A DNA stretch of 61,542 nt, taken from positions 1 to 61,542 of the forward strand of contig CAZUBA010000006.1 in assembly GCA_964618565.1 (NCBI GenBank). The letters are read 5' to 3'. The position numbers were made by a program, and so were the translations under genes. Source of the DNA: STC-113 sp964618565 (GTDB lineage: Bacteria; Patescibacteriota; Gracilibacteria; BD1-5; UBA2023). Positions 53,664-61,542 of the stretch are shown here, piece by piece (the stretch's first letter is position 1; each line of letters starts with the position of its first letter). The notes under the pieces are model-generated. The model did no database searches, was not told the origin of the DNA, and was given only the letters and a program-made list of their open reading frames with translations.

Positions 53664-53691
53664 TTGACGATTATTATATATTTAGTATAAA
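53664..53691 (+). promoter_or_regulatory. Promoter of the receiver-domain gene (plus strand)
   Basis: TTGACG (53664-53669), 16-base spacer, TATAAA (53686-53691). It lies between the two TTGTCA-N8-TGACAA sites and would give a leader of about 215 bases before the start at 53916. The gap 53553-53915 holds nothing else coding. Confidence 0.5.
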
Positions 53692-53769
53692 ATCAAAGCT
53701 AAAACACATTATGTTCTTTAATATAAATGCCTCCCACCAAAATAGCTTTTAAGGAATTATTAAAGTTTG

Positions 53770-53789
53770 TTGTCATACTATGGTGACAA
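53770..53789. promoter_or_regulatory. Operator 2 for the TrmB-like regulator (predicted)
   Basis: TTGTCA (53770-53775), N8, TGACAA (53784-53789), same spacing and half-sites as operator 1. It is downstream of the plus-strand promoter, where a bound repressor would act as a roadblock. Confidence 0.5.
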
Positions 53790-53915
53790 AATTTAATTGT
53801 TATATTAAGCCGATAACTAAAGATAAATCATTGGAGTTGATGCATTTTTCTCGGAGAAAACAAAAATATAAACAAACTAGGAAGTGCAAACCTTTATATT
53901 TTAACTTTTTGCAAT

Positions 53916-55466
53916 ATGACAACCACATTTATCCCTGCTTTGCCGGAAGGTAAAGATACAACTAAGAAAATTTGAGTTATAGGTCACATCGATTCAATAA
54001 GATGAAAGACCAAGAAGAGAATGAAAAATCTTTTCTCTCCTGACCTTCTGATAAAGAAAAATTGATTGAGCCTTGCTCCAAACGGGAATTCATTCCTTTG
54101 CAAAGAATTATATGAAGTTGAAGCGAAATTTGACAAATTGCATTCGGCTCCAGAAAAACTAAAAGAACTTGAGTCAGATATAGATGATTTCATCAAAACC
54201 ATCTCAAAAGATGCAAAACTGAGAAAAACCAGCAAAGAAGATGAAACAGCTGATGAGGTAAGATTAGCTGGATGAAAAGAGATATTCGATAATGAGGTCA
54301 CCAAACTCAAATCCGCAACAAAAGAATTCACGCCGCTTAAAAAACTGCTTTTCTGGCTGTGAGACTACTGGTGGTACTACAACACCGAATTCAGAGAAAA
54401 GATAAACGTGTCATTCCCAGATAAGGATTTTGTAAACAGTGTCGCTAAAAAATATCTTGTAGAAGCGTTGCCGTCTTCTGTAAAAGAAACGGTCAATGAT
54501 ATGAGAGTGGTCAACATGGCAGTCTGACACGGACATTTTGCAATCCTCTTCGATGACAAAGAAAATGAATTGAGAAGGATTGTGACGGATTCCCAACTAT
54601 TCGAATTGAGATGAGTCTACGGATATTCTTACATCGATATCACTCCCGAGTGAAAACCGATAGCCAGATCAGTATGCAATCAGTGAGGAGGAAGATGTTT
54701 CTTTGACGGAGAAAAATTGATGGCACACAGAAAATTCCAGACTTGTGCACCAAAAACCACGATAATAGACTGAGGATACAAGGTGAATTCCACAAACTGT
54801 ACAATAGTAAACGGTAAGCTCTGCTCTCTGATTGATGCAGATGATTCTGTAGCTCACACGACTTGAGCCGGATTTATGGGAATGCTGGATTTTTCTACCC
54901 AGGAAGCATTGGCTTCATATAAGATGAATGAGGAGTCCGCAACCAAAATGAAAGTGAGAGAATGAGAGATAACATTAAATGGCGAGAAGATAAAACCCGC
55001 AGGAATATTCTCCCCAAGCCACACAAAACTTCTGGAAAACGGATTCACATTATTTGAATTTTCAGAATTCCACGAGATTGACAATTACATCTATAACAAG
55101 GTCACCGTAATTGATGATAGGATTGATTTCATTAAGAGTGCGGAGGAAGGTCTGAAATGAGTGGAAAGGCTAAGCACGCTCGCCACCGGCTCTAAAAAAG
55201 AGGCTCTTGAGCATATTCTGGAAACTGATCCCGATGCGGCACTTCTAGATATGCATCTGACTCAGTGAGAGGAATTTGAGTGATTATGGATTGCAAATGA
55301 ACTCCAGAAAAGATGATTCAAATGAGAGATAATGATAATAAGCTGATATTGAAAAGATAAGCTTAAAGCAATGAGGGCTCTTATAAAAAAAGATAAAGTT
55401 CATATTCCAGGAAAGGATCTGAGGGAAATTGACAAATGTCTTTATGGGAAATGTGATTGTTTGTAG
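53916..55466 (+). CDS. Unknown large protein with C-terminal receiver domain (516 aa)
   Basis: Residues 1-380 match nothing I know: GVIGHIDSIRGKTKKRMKNL, a coiled region, then NMAVGHGHFAILFDDKENEL and a Cys-containing stretch (SVCNQGGGRCFFDG, KVNSTNCTIVNGKLCSL). Residues about 395-510 look like a response regulator receiver domain: KVTVIDDRIDFIKSAEEGLK (acidic pair), AALLDMHLTQ (the phospho-acceptor Asp), IMIISGYGKDKL and HIPGKDL (Lys). No output domain follows. Its TAG stop is supplied by the RAYT-type palindrome at 55463. A possible partner is the HAD-domain gene at 55588. Confidence 0.65.
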
Positions 55467-55491
55467 AGACAAGGCAATGCCTTGTCTCTAC
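55463..55491. repeat. RAYT-type palindrome (29 bp) at a gene end
   Basis: GTAGAGACAAGGCA, centre A, TGCCTTGTCTCTAC. The same 29 bases occur as the reverse complement at 61165-61193 inside the RAYT gene. Its first TAG is the stop of the 516-aa protein, so this copy inserted into, or created, that gene's end. Confidence 0.85.
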
Positions 55492-55587
55492 ATTGGAAAT
55501 TGGGAGGAGATATCATCCGTAATTCCCAAAAAATGGCGGCATTTGACAAAAACAAGTAAATATAATATCATTTAATAAATAAAAAAT

Positions 55588-56538
55588 ATGTTAACACCTG
55601 AATCAAATAATACTCCGGACATAAAAGGAAACTATGAGATTATCTGAAAAGACGGACCGATTAAGCTCGCAGTCTCAATGGTTATCTGAGATGTTTTATC
55701 AGGTAATATCACATCTGAAATGTGATACTTCCTATTTGTAGTAACTCTTGATGAAGAGTCAATTAAAAAAGCCATTAGCATAAAAGAGCAAAACCCTAAA
55801 GTCAGAGTCATGATAATAGATCTTTTTTGACTCAGTTCCAGATCGATGAATAGCCGTGAAATAATCGAGTTTTCAAAATTGACAAAGCTCCCATTTGTAA
55901 AGCATATAACTGAGACTGATTCTTTTTTATTCGATATAATGAAGTCGGCAGATGAATTCAGGGAGGCTGACGAAAAATGAGAGAATAATCTTGAAGTCAC
56001 AAAAGCTCAAATATGATATTCATCAAGAATCCTATGATATCTTAAGCATGATCTGCCGAAAACAATAATAGAAAATTGAAATTCATATAAAGTCGATGAG
56101 AGTAAAAGAGCAATATTTGAGAAACTGATTGAGGATGCACGAACTGCGTTTGACATGAAATCTCATGTTACAGAATCTCAAGTCGTAAGATTCATCATGG
56201 ATACGAAAACCCAGATAGAAAAAGTGATGGAATGAGAAATAAGCTGAGCATATTGCGATATAGATGATACGATAATAAAAGCTGATTGAACCATTATCGA
56301 ATCAACACTCTTGATTCTTGAGAATCTTGAGAAAGAATGAAAAGAAATTCACATTTGGACTTGAGGAGACATGGAAATGGCGAAAGAAAAACTGACTTGA
56401 ACTCCTTTTGAGAGATTCCCTCTTTTATCAAAATATGATTATTCAGGCGCAAACGCAGAAATCGTAATAGATAATGTGTCGCCAGAAAAATTTGCCATCC
56501 AAACTTGAATCACTGCAAAAAGATTCATAAGAGTCTAA
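55588..56538 (+). CDS. Protein with C-terminal HAD-like domain (316 aa)
   Basis: Residues 1-220: unknown, with MVIGDVLSGNITSEMGYFLF, IKEQNPKVRVMIIDLFGLSS and a helical tail; the middle faintly resembles a receiver domain. Residues about 225-316: HAD-like phosphatase fold, GAYCDIDDTIIKADGTII (DxDDT nucleophile motif), LENLEKEGKEIHIWTGGDME and AEIVIDNVSPEKF. No membrane segment. The 121-base gap to the gene upstream is short enough for a common transcript. Confidence 0.7.
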
Positions 56539-56982
56539 TTCTTTAACGATAAAAAACCTTAGTTTAAATTTTGAAGATGATTTCTTTGTTGCAGGGTCAT
56601 CTTTTCAATTCATTATAAGAATAGGTCTTTCAATGTTTAATATGCTCATGGCTTTTTAGCAGTTGTTTAATGGGCGGCAAGATAATTTTAGCCCAAGTCT
56701 TATACAAAGGCGTCTAGTTTTACATTTTTATAATTCTTAAGCCGTCTTCTTAGATTCACTTCTGAATTAAATCTATTTTTAAAGAATTAAATAAATTGTC
56801 AAGATACTAAAATCTAATATTTCTATCAACTTTCACCTAATTTGATAATTCATTTTGAAACTTCACTCTAAATTCATATTAAATTCATCTACTCTTTGCT
56901 TCCAGAACTTGATTTCGCTATTATTAGCCTATACTTGAGATGTAAGAAAAAAACTTACATTTATAATCTAACAACAAATTTT
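56539..56982. other. Gene-free AT-rich interval
   Basis: No coding frame on either strand with this code. It is mostly A/T with a short hairpin (TGTAAG and CTTACA, about 56941-56960) near the right end and a likely extended -10 TATACT at 56930-56935 for the next gene. No terminator of the HAD-domain gene is obvious; nothing else seen. Confidence 0.5.
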
Positions 56983-58080
56983 ATGAAAATCTCCAAAAAT
57001 GCTAAAATTATCTGAATTATTCTTATGACGGCTCCATTCCTAACAGTTTTTGCAGACAGGGGCGGCTGACGCGATGAAGATAACTCATGAAGATGAAGGG
57101 GTTCGGATGAACGTTTAAGCAGCGGTAATGATGATAGATGAAGAGGTTCAGCGGATAATTCCTGAAGATGAAGGACCTGAATCCTTAGGGCGCAAGATGA
57201 GGATAAAATCAATCGTGCATTCGATAGGATTAATAATAAGCTAGATTTTGTGCGTAAGGTCATAGATCGTATTGACAAGCTGATTGCCAATATAAATTGA
57301 TCTCAGATGGCATCAGACGTTAAAGCTAGAAAAATCGCTATTCTTGAAGAGATAAAATTGATTTTGCAAACTCGACTTCAAGAATTTGAGAATATTTGAG
57401 ATATTACCCCTCCAGTTGTATCGTCTCTGATTTCTAGCTCGATTTCAGGTTCATGAGCAAATTTTTCCGTTAATGTGAACGAGGCATGAAAATGATATTT
57501 TGTTGTCTTGCTTAATTGATCTTGAGTGCCTACTTCAGCTCAAGTAAAAGCATGAACGGATAATACATGAACTACTGTAAACATAAAGTGAAATCTTAAT
57601 CTAGTCGCATGAGTTAATACGTTTTCTGTAACTGGATTAACACCAAGTACATCGTATGTGTTATTTTTTACGGCTGAAGATAATTCAGGAAATCTTAAGA
57701 CTAACGTAAATTCATTGAATTTTGCGACAACAGCAAGTGTTTCTGATGTTCTGCCTCCTACATTTTCATTAAGCCTAAGCGGAGTCACTAATTCATGAGT
57801 TACAATTGCAGTTAATGTAAATGAGGCTTGAAAATGATATTTTGTCGTATTGCCTAATTGATCATGAATACCGACTGCCGCACAGATCAGATCATGAGTC
57901 AATAGCTCAGGAGTTACCGTATCTATAAAATGAGATATGAATCTTGTCACGTGAGTGAATCTTGTTTGAGTGGGTTGATTAACTCCGAATACTTCATATA
58001 TTATCCTCTTTACTGCTGAAGATAATTCATTGAATCTTCAATCTATTCCTGTCGGCATATGATTCATGACGAATCAATAA
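56983..58080 (+). CDS. Secreted protein with two fibronectin-III-like repeats (365 aa)
   Basis: Signal peptide MKISKNAKIIGIILMTAPFL. A Gly/Arg/Asp-rich low-complexity stretch follows (about residues 27-75, with RGRGS and DDRGRGS pieces). A coiled coil (DKINRAFDRINNKLDFVRKV) then two similar blocks of about 110 residues, each with VNEAGKGYFVV, a GSG-P-T-A-Q-V/I segment, then LTPSTSYVLFFTAEDNSGNL or LTPNTSYIILFTAEDNS. The beta-sandwich pattern with TAEDNSGN is that of FN3/cadherin-like surface repeats. Likely a cell-surface protein. Ends before a strong terminator. Confidence 0.78.
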
Positions 58081-58099
58081 ATCACTTACAGATAATTTT

Positions 58100-58130
58100 A
58101 AATCCCCGCAATTGCGGGGATTATTTTTTA
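58100..58130 (+). terminator. Terminator
   Basis: AATCCCCGCAA, TTGCGGGGATT followed by T6. Confidence 0.92.
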
Positions 58131-58147
58131 TGAATCTTAGTATTTAA

Positions 58148-58741
58148 CTATTTCTTCAATATCATCATAAACCATTTTCTTTTATTGACTTCGCTTACTT
58201 CTTCATAATCTACATCATATCAATCGATGATACTCTTTATGACTTCTCAATTATAAAGAGTAAAGAATCTTTCTCCGAATTCATCCGAGATTATTTCTTC
58301 AGTATATTCAGGGCCATATCTCAATAACAACATAAGGATTCATCATCCATTCAGCATTCAGTAAATCTTGCTTAGGATTTTCTTCATATTGTCTTTTGGA
58401 AGATGGACCAGTGACGCAAATGAAAATATTATATCAAACTTCTCTTGCGTTTCATATTCTTCAATATCTTCTAGAATAAACTCCGCTTCCGGCAGATACT
58501 CCCTTGCAAGTTTTAACATACCTTCAGAATAATCCAAGCCTATATAATGAGAGCTATATCTTAATATTTCTTTTGCATCTTTTCAGTTTCCGCATCATAC
58601 CTCAAGGACTCTAAGATTTTCAATTTCTGTAAAATATGAGAAAGCCTGCTTTATTTTATCTGTCCTTACTCAAACTTTATTGAATTTCTGAGAAAATTCA
58701 AGTGAGTATTTGTCATATATAGACTGTTCAGGAGTATTCAT
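58148..58741 (-). CDS. Class I SAM-dependent methyltransferase (197 aa)
   Basis: Methyltransferase_11-type: motif I NLRVLEVGCGNGKDAKEIL, post-I YIGLDYSEGMLKLAREYLPE, EKFDIIFSFASLVHLPKDN and a C-terminal beta-strand region (EEVSEVNKRKWFMMIL). Substrate unknown. Lies 19 bases after a UMPH-1-type nucleotidase gene. Confidence 0.8.
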
Positions 58742-58760
58742 GATCAGTAATGAAAAATTA

Positions 58761-59600
58761 TTATTTAATATGTTCCAGAATTTCAAATGGGACATCAAAA
58801 CTATCAAGATTGCTCTCAATGACTATATCGAAAGTGTTTAAGAAAATTTCTTTTGAATCCATTTTCTTTTCAGAAATGAATCATATCTTAAGTGCATTTT
58901 CCCTAAGATTCACATCTATCATCTTCACATCTGAAAGGCTGTCTCAGATAAGAATAATATCTGTTTTTCAAATTATCATGTCTTTGACTTGTTCTGGCAT
59001 ATCATGCTCATCTTTGTTTTCAGAATGGATTATCACATCTTTATTCATTCAAATGCAATATCAATCTTCATCAAATTTAAGCTCATTTGACACTACATGC
59101 AGATTGGCATGATTCGCATCATGATAACTTAGAAATTCATCAATGGTATTTTTGAGACCGGCAGACAGAATAATAAAAGGAACATTACAAATTGCAGAAT
59201 AATCTATAAGCTCTCTCATTCACTCTCTAAAATCCATTAAGCAGCTGTCTTGGATAATGATATCAATTACATCTATATTGAGCTTATGTTTTATGAATAG
59301 CTCAAGGTGCTTCGTCCACCACTCTCTCATGTAAGCACCCCTTTCTTCAAAAGTTAAAGTCGGGTCTATCTCAAATGGGTAATAATGCGCAAAATATGCA
59401 TTTCTTTCAGCGTTATATTCTTCTGGCATCATTCCTGATTTTCAGAATAGAGACCAAGAAGTGTGCCCATTGTCTTGAGTTATTGTGCTGTCAAAATCTG
59501 CCACAATCTGAAGGTTCTGTTTTTTGAAACTTTTGATTTTTGCTTCCGTGATATCTTTATTCTTAATATAGATTTTCTGATTTGAGAATAGGTTTTGCAT
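58761..59600 (-). CDS. UMPH-1/cN-III type 5'-nucleotidase, HAD superfamily (279 aa)
   Basis: HAD hydrolase. Motif I LQIVADFDSTITQ (DxDST), HTSWSLFGKSGMMPEEY, the YYPFEIDPTLTFEERGAYMR and MREWWTKHLELF block, which together match cytosolic 5'-nucleotidase III (UMPH-1, which removes phosphate from pyrimidine monophosphates). Motif III and IV lie in FIILSAGLKN and ILIGDSLSDVKMI (with the second Asp pair). Substrate is inferred from family. Same strand as the methyltransferase. Confidence 0.83.
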
Positions 59601-59787
59601 TTTATTCAGTGTTTTACAAATATATATTTTATTGTTATATAATATGGATTATCACATTAAAACAAGTTATTCTTCATATTAGATATGTGAAAAGAAGTTA
59701 AGATCAAGATTGAATTTGATGTTTGACAGAATTTAACCCGCCTGCCCTCCGGGCAGCTTAAACTGTACAAGGAAGAAAGCTGCTGTC

Positions 59788-59985
59788 GTAACCCATCCGG
59801 CTTTCAGCCACCTCAAAAGTAACCCATCCGCCCTTCGGGCACCTTCCCTGTATCAGGGAAGGGAAAATTTACTTATTTTAATAATGACGTTGTGCAACGT
59901 CTCTACAGCTTGAATTGGTATTATATTTTCATCTGAATTTATCTTTATTTAACATTTATAAAATCACCTTAAGAATTAAGGTGAT
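59788..59985. mobile_element. Deleted (MITE-like) copy of the RAYT element
   Basis: Left end GTAACCCATCCGGCTTTC (59788-59805) and the GGCACCTTCCCT piece followed by AGGGAAGG plus AAAATTTA and ATTTTAATAATG match the left end of the full element at 60828-60923. The right end, 48 bases at 59909-59956 starting CTTGAATTGGTATTATAT, is identical to 61461-61508, followed by the hairpin ATCACCTTAA/TTAAGGTGAT. Between them only 22 bases remain (ACGTTGTGCAACGT then CTCTAC), so the transposase is almost wholly deleted. The rest of the 59601-60023 gap is AT-rich. The 59745-59760 GCCCTCCGGGC hairpin is probably another decayed end. Confidence 0.8.
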
Positions 59986-60023
59986 GTTAATATTTAAAGA
60001 AAGCTATGGAAGTATCCTTGAAA

Positions 60024-60302
60024 TTAAGCGATAAAAGAAATCCTAGCCCCCAATCAGGCGGATAATCTTCATAGCGTCTTCATTGAGATATTGGCTTTGC
60101 CGCTTTCTATTCTTGCTATTACTGATTGAGTCGAATGAATCTTAATTGCCAAATCGTTTTGTGATAATCATTTCTGAATCCTTATCTTCCTGATCTCTGC
60201 TCATATGAAATGATTAAGAAGCTCCATTTCATATATTTCCTTCAATTGAGGATTATCATTGAAAGATTCTTCTTTATATTCTTCAAAAGTATAATTTTCC
60301 AT
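60024..60302 (-). CDS. HigA-like antitoxin, XRE-type HTH (92 aa)
   Basis: Acidic N-terminus (MENYTFEEYKEESFNDNPQL) then an XRE helix-turn-helix: KIRIQKGLSQNDLAIKIHST, QSVIARIESGKANISMKTL and RLSAGLGARISF. Neutralises the toxin encoded upstream and represses the operon. A 40-base gap separates it from the toxin gene, toxin first, as in HigBA. Confidence 0.8.
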
Positions 60303-60341
60303 AATTGTGTTGGTTATATATAGCATATATGCAATATATTT

Positions 60342-60710
60342 TTATTTAAATGTCAATGATTTTTTTCTTCTTATCAAATAATCATCTCTATAATTTGTAA
60401 ATTTTTTCAAAGCTCAATTTTTCAGTTTATCATCTTTTTTAATTATTCAATCCAGAAGGATTATAGAATCACCTCAAAGAGTAAAATAGAAAATCTGGCT
60501 TATGTTGCTGGATTTCTTAATTCTTAACTCAAATATCCTATCTCCGAGATATTTCAGATCATCCAATCAAAGAAGATTCAAACTCAACAATTCAAGCTTG
60601 TTCAATATCGTCGCTAACAGGTACGGATCCTTAATTTTAAGACTATCCAGAAACATTTTAACCGGAATATCTCAATTCTCTTTTTGATAGAAAATAATTT
60701 CTTTCTTCAT
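60342..60710 (-). CDS. HigB-like toxin (RelE/ParE superfamily, 122 aa)
   Basis: GNGDIPVKMFLDSLKIKDP-like region (here NGDIPVKMFLDSLKIKDPYL), LKYLGDRIFELRIKKSSNIS, then QIFYFTLGGDSIILLDGIIK and KFTNYRDDYLIRRKKS. This order is that of HigB/Gp49-type mRNA interferases. UGA codes several glycines, so expression in a standard-code host would give a truncated toxin. It lies directly next to the RAYT element. Confidence 0.78.
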
Positions 60711-60905
60711 TTATCATTTTTAAAATTTTTACAACTATATGATTTGAAATGAAGAAAAATATTGAAAAAATGGAGAAAAAATAATTGCCTACCGATAATC
60801 CATCCGGCTTCAGGCACTTTCGTTGCCGTAACCCATCCGGCTTTCGAGCACCATGAAAGTAACCCATCCGCCTTCGGCACCTTCCCTATATTAGGGAAGG
60901 AAAAT

Positions 60906-61507
60906 TTATTCATTTCAATAATGTTGTTTTAGAGGATTTTCTGCAATATATTGTTTGATTTTCAGGTATTCGTCTTCATTACGGATTATTCGCTCATGAT
61001 AATTGGGTTGCCATGAAAAATTACATTTCTTGGGAATTCTGTTTATATTTTTTGTGCAAACTGATTTAAATGATCAGATTATGGTTCATAATGTTCATTT
61101 TCATGGATTTTGAAATCAATATGGTTTTGTATTAACCGCATTAACTGTGTCATCGGCACCGACCGTAGAGACAAGGCATTGCCTTGTCTCTACATTATTC
61201 ATGATATTATACATATTATCATTAACGGGTTTATCAATTTGAATTATGCCATGAATATGGTCATTCATAATTACGAATTCATCCAATCTTACAAATTCAA
61301 AATGTTCTGGAATCTCCATATAAAATTTTTTAACAATAACACCCAATTCATTCAAAACAATCTTTAATCCAACATTTTCACCGAAACATCTCATCTGATT
61401 TTTGAACAAATCGTAACAAAATAATATCAATTCGCAGAATAATCAAACCCCGCCAATCTCCTTGAATTGGTATTATATTTTCATCTGAATTTATCTTTAT
61501 TTAACAT
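60906..61507 (-). pseudogene. RAYT (REP-associated tyrosine transposase), one frameshift
   Basis: Start ATG 61505-61507 gives LNKDKFRGKYNTNSRRLAGF and DYSANGYYFVTICSK, the usual RAYT beginning. Then the frame breaks in a run of five A (61399-61403 on plus, T5); six would restore NQMRCFGENV. The rest reads LNELGVIVKKFYMEIPEHF, DEFVIMNDHIHGIIQI (HxH of the Y1 active site), QPNYHERIIRNEDEYLKIKQ and YIAENP with the catalytic Tyr at 60948-60950. In the middle the palindrome at 61165-61193 is read in frame (VETRQCLVSTVG). It ends at TAA. The frameshift may be real or a sequencing error. Confidence 0.75.
61165..61193. repeat. RAYT-type palindrome inside the transposase gene
   Basis: Same 29 bases as 55463-55491, inverted: GTAGAGACAAGGCA, centre T, TGCCTTGTCTCTAC. 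It lies in the linker after the HxH domain and keeps the frame with a few added codons. Confidence 0.85.
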
Positions 61508-61542
61508 TAAAAAATCACCTTAAGGATTAAGGTGATTTTATC

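Larger units (their letters stand above)
60828..61535. mobile_element. RAYT (IS200-like Y1 transposase) element with its end repeats
   Basis: Left end: GTAACCCATCCGG repeats with TTCGG hairpins (60796-60905, decaying tandem units of about 32 bases). Right end: 48-base segment and the AATCACCTTAA/TTAAGGTGATT hairpin at 61512-61535. Inside: the transposase gene (60906-61507) and the palindrome at 61165-61193. A short deleted copy at 59788-59985 uses the same two ends, so ends and transposase belong together. Confidence 0.78.

Noticed and set aside
53984..54331. Minus-strand frame of 115 codons
   Set aside because: It lies opposite the 516-aa gene, whose own frame is longer and shows a receiver domain.
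59743..60905. CRISPR array suggested by repeated GTAACCCATCCG units
   Set aside because: Units are few, unequal in spacing, diverged, and coincide with the ends of the RAYT element; no cas gene nearby.
1..61542. tRNA and rRNA genes
   Set aside because: None seen in reading both strands; a covariance-model scan would be needed to exclude a diverged tRNA.

Overview
The window is AT-rich bacterial DNA in which UGA is read as glycine (genetic code 25). With UGA as a stop, nearly every gene breaks into fragments. With UGA as glycine, about 65 complete reading frames appear, closed by TAA or TAG, and UGA falls at invariant glycines: Walker A of PilB, PilT and RecA, the GGEEF of a diguanylate cyclase, the KH loop of PNPase, and the N-terminus of peptidyl-tRNA hydrolase. 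Tryptophan is coded by TGG. This code is known from Candidatus Absconditabacteria (SR1) and Gracilibacteria of the CPR/Patescibacteria. I cannot choose between them from this window alone.

Layout. 1-7.4 kb: tandem major pilin genes, then a type IV pilus (T4P) operon pilB - SpoIIE-type phosphatase - pilC - pilT with its own promoter and terminator. 7.4-11.8 kb (minus): a membrane protein, a pilin-like protein carrying a thrombospondin type 1 repeat, two minor prepilins and an AGOG-type 8-oxoguanine glycosylase. 11.9-16.6 kb (plus): a lysozyme-fold protein, PNPase and a TrmG10-like methyltransferase. 16.6-19.9 kb (minus): two small T4SS-like membrane proteins, a second PilT and an acidic protein. 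20-25.4 kb: YbaB, an M23/lysozyme-fold wall hydrolase, RsmG, an SPFH protein and an RluA-family pseudouridine synthase. 25.4-28.8 kb (minus): a conjugation-type ATPase and a secreted protein. 28.9-32.3 kb (minus): EF-P, a flavoprotein reductase, RecA, a broken four-helix-bundle gene and a zinc ribbon. 32.5-40.5 kb: an AI-2E-type permease, an unassigned structured transcript, a tandem HD-domain protein, an M29 aminopeptidase and several unknown proteins. 40.5-49.3 kb: SecD, a membrane protein, a diguanylate cyclase, PHP, Elp3, small proteins and Pth. 49.4-53.6 kb: an unknown protein, a secreted protein with an exact internal duplication, Ddl, Nudix and a TrmB-like regulator. 53.6-59.6 kb: a receiver-domain protein, a HAD-domain protein, a secreted repeat protein, a methyltransferase and a UMPH-1-type nucleotidase. 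59.7-61.5 kb: a HigBA-like toxin-antitoxin pair between a RAYT transposase element and a deleted, MITE-like copy of it.

The strongest themes are surface attachment (T4P, minor pilins, TSP1 adhesin, secreted repeat proteins), DNA transfer (T4SS-like ATPase and membrane proteins, two PilT), wall remodelling, and palindromic repeats probably mobilised by the RAYT. Coordinates were worked out by hand reading with UGA as glycine. Each complete CDS length was checked to be a multiple of three.
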